This document shows positions 7,651 to 16,200 of a DNA stretch of 64,000 nt, piece by piece. The translations under genes were made by a program, and so were the position numbers. The stretch comes from Amycolatopsis sp. FBCC-B4732 (lineage in GTDB: Bacteria; Actinomycetota; Actinomycetes; Mycobacteriales; Pseudonocardiaceae), in NCBI RefSeq assembly GCF_023008405.1, contig NZ_CP095376.1, forward strand, positions 2,256,001-2,320,000, in the 5' to 3' direction. The stretch's first letter is position 1. The number at the start of each line of letters is the position of its first letter. The notes under the pieces are model-generated. The model was not told where the DNA came from. It was given only the letters and a program-made list of their open reading frames with translations, and ran no database searches.

Positions 7651-10600
7651 CTAGTCATCGCACGAGTCCACCGCGTCGTTGATCGAAAACGGCAAGCTGA
7701 ATCCACTGGTGAACAGACCGCCGATGGCGACACCGGCACCGACGCCGCCCGTCGTGGCGGCCAGGCCCGCGACGGCCAGGCCGAATCCGATCCCGCTGAC
7801 CGCGGCGAGGCCCACCGAGCCCGCGCACGAATAGCGTCCGGTGGGGTCCAGGCGGTTGGGCGGATTGCCGCCGACGTACGCGTACCGGCTGGCCGCGTCG
7901 GGCTCCAGGACCGGGCTGACCGGGTCGATCGAAGTCCAGTTGGCGGTGGTGGTGTCGTGCCAGCGGATGCCGTGTTTGAGCCAGCCCGTGTGGTCGTCGA
8001 GCAGGCCCTGGGTGTAGCGGATCGGGTTGGCCGCGGCGGTGGTTCCGGTAGCGGTGAGCTGCTTGCCGGAAGGGTCGTAGCCGTAGCTGGCTGACACGGT
8101 TCCGGTGCTGGTGACGAGGTTCACCGGACTGCCCTGGTTGTCCAAGGCGTAGTAGTGGACCTCGCCGGCGGTCTGGAATGCGATGGGTGTGCCACTGGGA
8201 TCGCTGTCGAGGTAACTGGTCTGGCCGTTCTTGGTGAACGACTGCAGTACGGGGACACCGTGGACGTCGTTGCGTCCGTAGACGTAGCTGGCGGTGTTCG
8301 TCCCGGTGGTGGCGGAGACGAGTTCGTTCTGGTCGCCGCCGGCCCAGGTGTAGGCGGTCGAGGACGAGCCCTGGGTGCGGTTCGTGGTTTGCCCGGCGGC
8401 GTTGTAGGCGAAGGTGCCTTGCGTGGGGTCGCCGGTCCGGTTCCCGGCGGCGTCGTGCTGGTAGCCGCTGTTCGAGATCTCGTTCGCCGCGTTGTAGGTC
8501 AGGGTCTGCGTGGTGGTGCCGTCGACCTTCGCGGTGAGCCTGTTGCCGGCCTTGTCGTAGGTGTAGGCGTAGTCGTGACCGCCGTAGTTCGACACCGCGG
8601 TGAGCCGGTTGGCGGTGTCGTAGCTGTAGAGCGACACCGCGCCGCTGAGGTTGTCGGTCGACCACTTGATCAACCCGGTGTCGGAGGTGGCCGACGCGGA
8701 CGGGCACGCCTGCCCGGCGACACGAGGCGAGTAGCAGAACCCGGTGTCGAACACCTTGGTCGCGTCGTTGGACGCGCGTGAGGTCCAGGTCCGCGAGATG
8801 CGGCCACTCTTGTCGAAGGTGGTTTTCGTGTGGGCGGCGAACGTCGTGTGGGCGGGGTTGGTGGCGAACCAGGTGTCGGTGCGCTTGCCGTCGTCGTCGT
8901 AAGCGAACCCGGTCTTCTGCCCGTTCGGGGTGGTCATTTCGGTGACCTGGTTCGCCGCGTCGTAGAGATAGGTGGTGGCGCCGCGGGCGTCGGTCTTCGA
9001 CGTCAGGTTTCCGGCTTTGTCGTAGCCGTAGGACAGGGTGCCGCCGCCGGAGGTCGCCGTCCGCGAAGTGACCCGGTTCTGGGCGTCGTAGGTGAAGGTC
9101 GTCGTGCCCGAAGAATCGGTACGGGTGAGCACGTTCCCGGCGCCGTCGTAGGTGAACGCCACATCGGGAGTGCCGTCGGAGTACTGGATGGTCTTGACCC
9201 GGTCGCCGCGGTCGTAGGCGTAGGTGGTGCGCAGCCCGCGCCCGTCGCGGACGGCGTGCAGCCGGCCGAACCCGTCGTAGGAGACCGTGATCGGCGCCAG
9301 GCCCGAACCGGCCGGCGGGGTGATGTCGGTGATCTGGTGATCGGAGTTCGCGGTGTAGTCGGTGGTGTTGCCGCGCGGGTCGGTGGCGGTGTCGACGGTG
9401 CCGTCGGCGTTGTAATCGACCTTCGACGTCGCGGTCGCGGCCGTGTTGGCCGAGGTGAGGGGGTTGCCGGCGCCGTCGTAGGTGAACAGCTTGGCGTTGC
9501 CCTGGCCGTCGGTTCCGCCGGAGGGCAGGTACTTCGCCGCGCCGGTGTTGGCGTAGGTCGCGGTCGACTTCGCCCCGGTCGGCGCGGTGACGCCGGTGAG
9601 CGACTCGCCGGCGTTCACGGCCGGGTCGTGCCCGAAGGTGGTGACACCTCCGGTGCCGCTGGTCGAGGTCGCGGCGTCGTCGAACGGGGTGTAGGTCTTG
9701 GTGCGCCCGCGGCCGAGAGGGTCGGCCACGGACGTCACCAGCTCCCGGGCGTTGAGGAAGTAGTCGGTCTGCGGACCGGCGGACGGGACGGTCTCGGTGT
9801 TGTTCGGATCCGCGACCAGCGTCTCCCCGGCCGAGTAGTAGGTGAACCGGGTCGCCGCGCCGCCCGCCGGGTTCTCCTGGGTCACCTTCTTGACCCGGTG
9901 CGAGGCGTCGTACTGGACCGCGGTCTGCTTGCCCGCGCCGTTGGTGATCGTGGTCAGGTCACCGGTGGTCGCGTCGTAGCCGAACTGGGTGGTCTTCGAG
10001 GTCGGATCGGTGATCTTGGTCAGGCGGCCCGAGGTGTAGGTGTAGGCGACGCTGCGCGGGGTGCCGTCGTCACCGGTCTGGCCGATCGTGGCCAGGGTGC
10101 CGGACCAGGTGAGGGTCGCCGTCCGGGCACCCGTGCCGCCGCGGGTCGAGGAGACCTGGGACAGCTTCCCGGAGGTGTAGGTGAACGTGGTGGCCTGGGT
10201 GTTGCGATCCTTCACCGACACCAGCTGTCCGGTCGCGTTGAACGTCGACACCGAGTTGGTGTCGTGGTCGGTGATCGTCCAGCCAGACGCGGTTTTGACC
10301 ATGGCGACCTTGAACCCGGCAGGTGCGGTGTACGCCGACCCGCCGGCGGGTTGGAACAGGCCTTCGCGGCCCTCAGGCGCCAAGTAGAGCACGGAGCTGT
10401 CGGAATTCAGGACCACCTTGGTGTCCTGACCCACCCGCATCGCCCAGCCGGCACCCGCCGATCCGGACGGCAGTGCGGTCCCGGCTCCGAGGCGCAGGCT
10501 GTTGTAGGTCAGACCGAGCTGCAGGTCTTCCCGGATCCCCGGCAACGCCAGATCCGAGGTGGTGACCAGCAGGTTGCCGGTGCCGACGTCGACCGAGGCG

Positions 10601-10794
10601 GACACCGTGTCGGAGATCGGGAACGGGATGCGGGTCGCCGACGGGCGAGGCCCGGTCAGGGTCGGTGTCAGCACCGCGGCCTGTCCGGCTTCGGCGGTCG
10701 TCGCCGCGATGGGAGTTCCGGATACCAGCAGCAACGCGGTCGTGGCCGCGACGGTCGAATGACGCCATGACGTTCTTCGCGTGGACAAGATCAC
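7651..10794 (-). CDS. Secreted RHS-repeat protein with RHS-associated core domain
   Basis: About 1,047 aa. A signal peptide (HSTVAATTALLLVSGTPIAA) follows GTG 10794; TTG 10788, better spaced from GGAG, is an alternative. After an N-terminal beta domain come many YD repeats of the form TYDGAGNVLTRTD, SYGYDKAGNLTSKTD and TYDKAGNRLTAKVD. Then follows a degenerate core ending ASRYAYVGGNPPNRLDPTG, where Rhs toxins change from conserved shell to variable tip. The tip is only about 60 aa: YSCAGSVG, a Gly/Ala-rich hydrophobic stretch, and NDAVDSCDD. No nuclease or deaminase motif is visible and no immunity gene follows. It may form a sugar-binding or shell structure at the cell surface instead of delivering a toxin. 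Confidence 0.85.
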   Translation of the reverse strand: MILSTRRTSWRHSTVAATTALLLVSGTPIAATTAEAGQAAVLTPTLTGPRPSATRIPFPISDTVSASVDVGTGNLLVTTSDLALPGIREDLQLGLTYNSLRLGAGTALPSGSAGAGWAMRVGQDTKVVLNSDSSVLYLAPEGREGLFQPAGGSAYTAPAGFKVAMVKTASGWTITDHDTNSVSTFNATGQLVSVKDRNTQATTFTYTSGKLSQVSSTRGGTGARTATLTWSGTLATIGQTGDDGTPRSVAYTYTSGRLTKITDPTSKTTQFGYDATTGDLTTITNGAGKQTAVQYDASHRVKKVTQENPAGGAATRFTYYSAGETLVADPNNTETVPSAGPQTDYFLNARELVTSVADPLGRGRTKTYTPFDDAATSTSGTGGVTTFGHDPAVNAGESLTGVTAPTGAKSTATYANTGAAKYLPSGGTDGQGNAKLFTYDGAGNPLTSANTAATATSKVDYNADGTVDTATDPRGNTTDYTANSDHQITDITPPAGSGLAPITVSYDGFGRLHAVRDGRGLRTTYAYDRGDRVKTIQYSDGTPDVAFTYDGAGNVLTRTDSSGTTTFTYDAQNRVTSRTATSGGGTLSYGYDKAGNLTSKTDARGATTYLYDAANQVTEMTTPNGQKTGFAYDDDGKRTDTWFATNPAHTTFAAHTKTTFDKSGRISRTWTSRASNDATKVFDTGFCYSPRVAGQACPSASATSDTGLIKWSTDNLSGAVSLYSYDTANRLTAVSNYGGHDYAYTYDKAGNRLTAKVDGTTTQTLTYNAANEISNSGYQHDAAGNRTGDPTQGTFAYNAAGQTTNRTQGSSSTAYTWAGGDQNELVSATTGTNTASYVYGRNDVHGVPVLQSFTKNGQTSYLDSDPSGTPIAFQTAGEVHYYALDNQGSPVNLVTSTGTVSASYGYDPSGKQLTATGTTAAANPIRYTQGLLDDHTGWLKHGIRWHDTTTANWTSIDPVSPVLEPDAASRYAYVGGNPPNRLDPTGRYSCAGSVGLAAVSGIGFGLAVAGLAATTGGVGAGVAIGGLFTSGFSLPFSINDAVDSCDD

Positions 10795-10810
10795 TCCAGG
10801 GTGGGGATCG

Positions 10811-10846
10811 GCTTCCGGCGACAGGCAGGTCGGTGTCGCCGGAAGC
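10811..10846 (-). terminator. Hairpin between ROK and RHS genes
   Basis: Arms 10811-10823 and 10834-10846 (GCTTCCGGCGACA and its exact complement) form a 13-bp stem with a 10-base loop. It is downstream of the ROK gene and just upstream of the RHS gene on the same strand, so it probably ends ROK transcription. Confidence 0.55.
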
Positions 10847-10917
10847 CCACGCTCAGGCGGAGGTGGCGGTTGAGGCGCTCGCGAGCGTTCACCCGGATGC
10901 GCCACAACAGCGCCGCC

Positions 10918-12027
10918 TCAGGGGCGTGCGGTCACGGCCTCCGCCGCGGGCAGCCGGGGCCGGGTCGGGTCCGGGAGGCCGTAGCGGGTGTTCAGGACCT
11001 GCATCGCCGCGCCCGCCGCGACGACGTCCGTCCCCAATGTCGTCAACGAGACCTCCACCGTCAGCCACTCGGCGCCCGGCAGCTGCGTGCGCACCGCGTG
11101 TTCGACCGCCGCCCGGTAGAGCTCGCCGTGGGGGAGGAGGTCCGCGCCGCCGAGGACGATGTGGCCCAGGTCCAGGGTCTGCAGGAGGTTGACCACGCCC
11201 GTCGCGAGGACCGCGGCCGCCGTGGCCGGGTCGCTCGCCTGTTCGTGGACGGCCTCCAGGCAGCCGTGGCGGCCGCAGGCGCAGCGGGGGCCGTCGAGCT
11301 GGACGACCGCGTGGCCGAACTCGCTGGCGTTCGTGTGCGCACCGCGGTGGGCGGCGCCGCCGAGCCAAAGGCCGGCGCCGACGCCGGCGTCGACCACGAC
11401 CAGGGCCGCGTCGCGGAATTCCGTGCCGCGGCGCCAGGCTTCCGCGGTGACTCCGGCCGTGACGTCCTTGTCCACCACCACGGGCAGGCCCAGCCGCTTC
11501 TCGGCGAGTTCCGCCAGCGGGACGTCGCGCCAGTGCCGCAGCCGGTGGGCGCCGCGGACGGTACCGGTCGACTGGTCGAGCGGGCCGATCATGCCGATGC
11601 CGACGCCGGCGAGTTCCGGGGTGGCCAGGCCGTGCTCGGCGATCATCGCCTCGACGCCGGCGGCCAGCTCGCCCAGCAGGTGTTCCGGCGTGAAGTCGGG
11701 CGGCAGCGGCGTCGCGGTCGACGCGCGGACGGTGCCGGCCAGGTCGGCTAGGACCAGGCGCAGCTCACGGCGGGTGACGTGCGCGCCGATCGCCCGGCGG
11801 CTGCCCGGGACCAGGCGGTAGACCGCGGCCGGTTTGCCGCGCGGCGGGCGCCGCACGCCCGCCGGCTCGAGCAGGCCTTCCTCGACCAGGCGGGCGAGCA
11901 CCTTCGACACGGCCTGCGGGGTCAGCCCGGTGACCTCGGCGACCGTGCCGCGCTCGAGCGTGGGCACGGTCCGGGCCAGCGCGATCACCAGCGCCTCGTG
12001 GTAGTCCCGCAGGAAAGCCAGGTGCAC
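10918..12027 (-). CDS. ROK family transcriptional regulator
   Basis: A 369-aa NagC/XylR-type repressor. Residues 1-65 form a winged HTH (GTVAEVTGLTPQAVSKVLAR, LVEEGLLEP). The rest is a ROK sugar-kinase-like domain with VVVDKDVTAGVTAEAW, VVVDAGVGAGLWLGG and the zinc signature CACGRHGCLEAV. Start ATG 12027 leaves 56 bp to the divergent MFS exporter, with a palindrome in the gap. The neighbour suggests it controls the exporter, with a sugar or sugar-like molecule as ligand. Confidence 0.85.
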   Translation of the reverse strand: MHLAFLRDYHEALVIALARTVPTLERGTVAEVTGLTPQAVSKVLARLVEEGLLEPAGVRRPPRGKPAAVYRLVPGSRRAIGAHVTRRELRLVLADLAGTVRASTATPLPPDFTPEHLLGELAAGVEAMIAEHGLATPELAGVGIGMIGPLDQSTGTVRGAHRLRHWRDVPLAELAEKRLGLPVVVDKDVTAGVTAEAWRRGTEFRDAALVVVDAGVGAGLWLGGAAHRGAHTNASEFGHAVVQLDGPRCACGRHGCLEAVHEQASDPATAAAVLATGVVNLLQTLDLGHIVLGGADLLPHGELYRAAVEHAVRTQLPGAEWLTVEVSLTTLGTDVVAAGAAMQVLNTRYGLPDPTRPRLPAAEAVTARP

Positions 12028-12054
12028 GGCTTCACTGTATCGGCCCCTGGTACT

Positions 12055-12070
12055 AACGCAACAGCGTTGC
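12055..12070. promoter_or_regulatory. Candidate ROK operator
   Basis: GCAAC-AGC-GTTGC (12058-12070) is an odd-centred palindrome interleaved with AACGC...GCGTT (starting 12055). It is in the 56-bp gap between the divergent ROK and MFS genes, so it could repress both. Confidence 0.5.
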
Positions 12071-12083
12071 TAAAGTCGCTGGG

Positions 12084-13298
12084 ATGGACGACCTCACCCG
12101 ACGACGTCGCTGGGCGGCCCTGCTCGCACTGGCCCTCGGTTCGGTCGGGATCGGCCTGACCGAGTTCGTGCCGGCCGGGCTGCTGCCCGACATCGCCCGC
12201 AGCGTGCTCGGCAACGCCGAACCGGATTCGGTCGCGCGGGCGGGGTGGATGATCACCGCGTACGCGCTGGGCGTCGTCGTGGGCGCGCCGGTGTCCGCCG
12301 TGGTCAGCGCCCGGATGCGGCGCAAGCGGCTGGTGCTCGGGCTGCTGGTGCTGTTCGTGCTCGGCACCGTCGCCTCCGCGGTGGCGTCGTCGTTCGGCCT
12401 GGTGCTGGCCGCCCGGTTCGCCGCGGGCCTGCCGCACGGCGCCTACTTCGGGGCCGCCGGCCTGCTGGCCGCGACGCTGATGGGGCCGGGCAGCGAGGGA
12501 CGCGGGTTCGCCGTGGTGCTCAGCGGGCTGACCGTCGCCAACGTGGCCGGTGTCCCGGTGATCACCCGGCTCGGGCAGGCCGCGGGCTGGCGGACGGCGT
12601 ACCTGGTCATCGCCGGGGTCTTCCTGCTCGCGCTGGCGGCGGTGGCGGCCACGGTGCCGGACGCGCCGGCCACGGGCGGGTCGCCGGCCGACGAACTGCG
12701 CGCGCTGCGCCGGCCGCAGGTGTGGCTGGTCGCGGTGACCGCCTCGATCGGGATCGCCGGGTTCTTCGCCGTCGACAGCTACCTCGCGCCGATCACCACC
12801 TCGGTCACCGGGCTGTCGCCGGGCGCGGTGCCCTGGGTGCTGGTCGCCGTCGGGCTCGGCATGACCGTCGGCAACTTCCTGGGCGGCTGGCAGGCCGACC
12901 GGAACCTCCAGCGGGCCATGGTGGCGGGCTTCGCCGCGGTGATCGCCGCGAACGTCTACTTCGGACTGTTCGTCGGTTCGCCGTTCGGCCTGTACACCGG
13001 CGCGTTCCTGATCGGCGGGACGATCCTGTTCCTCGGCCCGGTGCTGCAGGCGCGCCTGATCGCGGTGGCACCGGGCGCCCAGCTGATGGGCGCGGCGCTG
13101 AACCAGTCGGCGTTCAACACGGCCAACAGCCTCGGCGCGGCGCTGGGCAGCGTGGTCATCGCCGCCGGGCTCGGCTACCGCGCCACGGCGTGGGCCGGGG
13201 TGGTGGTGAGCGCGATCGGGCTCGTGCTGGCCGTGGCCGGCTTCGCCGTCGACCGCCGCCGCGCCGTCAAGGCACCGGCGGACGCGCTCGTGCCGTGA
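12084..13298 (+). CDS. MFS transporter, DHA1/arabinose-efflux type
   Basis: A 404-aa protein with 12 predicted membrane helices. The N-terminal ALGSVGIGLTEFVPAGLLPD and the loop VVSARMRRKRLVLGLLVLF are typical of the AraJ/CynX-like DHA1 exporters of actinomycetes; RFAAGLPHGAYFGAAGLLAA is another common family stretch. ATG 12084 is the only sensible start. It is divergent from the ROK regulator. It ends flush against the convergent Hsp70-fusion gene with no gap. It probably exports a sugar-related or toxic small molecule. Confidence 0.85.
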   Translation: MDDLTRRRRWAALLALALGSVGIGLTEFVPAGLLPDIARSVLGNAEPDSVARAGWMITAYALGVVVGAPVSAVVSARMRRKRLVLGLLVLFVLGTVASAVASSFGLVLAARFAAGLPHGAYFGAAGLLAATLMGPGSEGRGFAVVLSGLTVANVAGVPVITRLGQAAGWRTAYLVIAGVFLLALAAVAATVPDAPATGGSPADELRALRRPQVWLVAVTASIGIAGFFAVDSYLAPITTSVTGLSPGAVPWVLVAVGLGMTVGNFLGGWQADRNLQRAMVAGFAAVIAANVYFGLFVGSPFGLYTGAFLIGGTILFLGPVLQARLIAVAPGAQLMGAALNQSAFNTANSLGAALGSVVIAAGLGYRATAWAGVVVSAIGLVLAVAGFAVDRRRAVKAPADALVP

Positions 13299-16200
13299 TC
13301 AGCCCGCCTCCAGGAGCGCGTCCAGCGCGGTCAGGCTGAGCACCTGGCCGTAGTCGCCGGGAAGGGCCACGCCGATCACTTCGCCGAGTTCGTCGAGGAC
13401 CGGCGCGCCGGCGCAGGCGGCCGGGAGAGCCACGCTCGTGCGGAACAGCCGCTCGCCGTCTTCGTTCGACTCGAACCGGTTGACCACCCCGCTCAGCAGC
13501 GCGCGAGTGCCGTCCTCGGCCGGGCCGGGCAACCACAGCTGGTCGCCGATCCGGACGAGCTCCGGGCGGCCGGGCGGTAGCGGCGCCACCCCCAGCGGCT
13601 CGGCCAATTCCAGCACCACGACGTCGTGCCCGGCCGCGTGCACCTTCTCGACTTCGCCGCCTGTGACGGCGATCGGTGCCTCGTCCTCCGGCCGGTGCGC
13701 GACGACGAACCGGTCGCCGATCGCGAAACCCATTGCGCCGCAGGAGGTTTCGACCAACCCGGCCGGCGGCCCCGACGGTCGCCTCGCGCCCGCACGCCGT
13801 CGCAGCGCGCGGTAGCCCTCGGCGTCGCCGGTGCCCGCGAGGCACTCTTCGTGCCGCCGGACGTCGGCGGGGTCGGCCGGCGGTTCGGGCAGCTCGCCCA
13901 GTGCGTCGAGCGCCTCCCGGTACGACCCGGCCGCGTGGTGGTCGCGGAAGCGGCGCAGCGGATCGGGTTCGTTCAGCGCCAGCCGGGCGAGCACGGCGCT
14001 CCAGCGCGCGACCTTCACGGCCAGCTCCCGGAGCCGCTCGGCTCGGGCGCGCGCGGTGTCGAGCAGGTGCGCGGTCTGGGCGACGGTGGCTTCGAGGTCT
14101 TCGTCGGCAGGGGCCGGCTGGGCGGCGCAGGCCTCGGCCGCCGCGGCGGTCTTGACCGCCGCCGTCCGCGCGGAAGCCAGGTCGAGCTCGGTCTGGCCGT
14201 CCTCGTTGAACATCTCCACCAGTGCTTGCCGCGTTTCGGGCGGCAGCGGGGTGGCCGGCGGGCGGTGGGTGGCCTGCCGCTGCCGGAACTCCCGCCAAGC
14301 CCCCTCGGTGGCGTCGTCGGCGAGCGCGGCGGCGAGGTCCCGCAGCTCCGCCCGCAGGTCGGCGAGCTCTCCGCGCTGCCGCTCGCGCTCGCGCTGCTGC
14401 TCGTAGCTGCGGGTCAGGTCGCCGATCTCCCGGGGTGACAGCAGGGTGGTGTCGGTCACCCGGATCCCGTTGGCCAGCCCCGTCTTCAGATCGCGTGCGG
14501 TCACCTCGAGCACGCAGTCGGCGTCGATGTCGAAGGTGACCTCGATCTGGGGTTCGCCCTTCGGCGCGGGCGGGATCCCGGTGAGCACGAACTCGCCGAT
14601 CTTCGACTCGCGGTCGAGGCTGCCGTTGTAGATCTCGATGCGCACTTCGGTCTGGTTGTCGTCATGGGTGGTGTAGATCTCGGAGCGGTGGGTCGGGATC
14701 GTGGTGGCCCGGCTGATCAGTTCGGAGAAGACCTTCCGCTCGGCGTCGCCGGTGCCTTCGGCCGCCCGGATGCCGAGGGCGAGCGGCGTGACGTCGAGAA
14801 GCAGGAACTTGGTCAGCGCTCCGCTGCGCGTGGCGCCCAGCAGCGCGGCCCCGCTGGCGACCGCGGTCCGCGGATCGGTGACGACGATCCCCTTGGCAGC
14901 GAAGACCTGTTCCACGGTCTGGCGGACGAGGGGGGACAGCATCGGCCGGCCGACCAGCACGACGTGGTCCGGCCGCTCGGGCGCGGACTCCAGGAACGCG
15001 GTGGTCACCCGGCGCAGCGTGGCCAGCCGGTCGGCCAGCACCTCCGCCAGCTCGGCCCGGGTCAGTTCCACGGGGACGTGGCCGTGCGAGCCGAAGGAGA
15101 GCAGGGTGTCGGACGCCCGGTCCTGGGCGGAGAGGGCGACCTTCAGCTTCTCCGCGACGATTCCCAGCCGGCGGCGCAGCGGGTCCGTCGCCGGGACGTC
15201 GATGCCCTTCAGCCGCAGCTGGGCGGCGAGCGCCTCCGTGACGGCGGCGTCGAAGTCCTTGCCGCCGAAGCGGGGGTCACCGCCGACGTCCCGGACCTCG
15301 TAGACGCCTTCGCCCACTTCCAGCAGGCTCAGGTCGAGCGTGCCGGCGCCGAGGTCGACCACGGCGACCGTCGCCCCGAGCTTCCGTTCGTACGCGGTCG
15401 CGATGCACGCGGCGGTCGGTTCGTGCAGCAGCCGGACCACGTCGACCTCGGCGATCTCGCAGGCCGACCGGGTGGCGGCGTTCTGGTTGTTGGTGAAGTA
15501 CGCGGGAACCGTGACGACCACCCGCGGCCGGTCGATCCGCAGGGCGTGGTGGCGTTCGGTCCAGGACAGCCATTCGTCCCGCACGTGCCCGAGTTCGGCG
15601 GCGGCCAGCTCCCCGACGCGTTCGCGGACCCGCTCGGCCAGGAACGTCTCGACCAGGCCCCGGGCGTGCCGGATGATCCGGGCGGCCACCTCTTCCGGCC
15701 GGTAGGTGCGGTCCCGGATCTTGAACCGGGTGGCGGTGCCGATCCGCCGCTTGGCGGCGTCGATGTGCCCGGCCAGCCACGGCGCCAGCGTCTCTTCGCC
15801 GGTCAGGCCGACCAGTTCGGTGCCCTGCCGGTCGAGGCTCAGCGTCGAGGCGAACTGGAGGTGCCCCTTCCACGGGCAGAAGACCGGCCGCTGCGCCTCG
15901 CGGTCGTAGATCGCCGCGGCGGACGTGGTCGTGCCCAGGTCCAGGCCCCAGATCTCGCTGTAGCGGCGTCCGACGTCCGCACGGGCCCGCGTCACCCACG
16001 ACTGCGCCCGTTCCTGGAACCGGCGCAGGTCTTCCGCGCCCAGCGCCTCCAGACAGGCCGTGACGTCGGCGACGAGGTGCGGCGGGACCAGCTCGTCTTC
16101 GGTCAGCCGGCGCAGCGCCGAGGCCGCCTGCGAATGCTCGCCGCGGGCCTCGACCGCGGTGAGGCAGTGCCGGACGAGCTTGTCGTACTCGCCGGTCCGG

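Noticed and set aside
8830..10770. A 646-codon open frame opposite the RHS gene
   Set aside because: Its Gly/Val/Arg-rich translation mirrors the YD repeats on the other strand, which carry the recognisable motifs.
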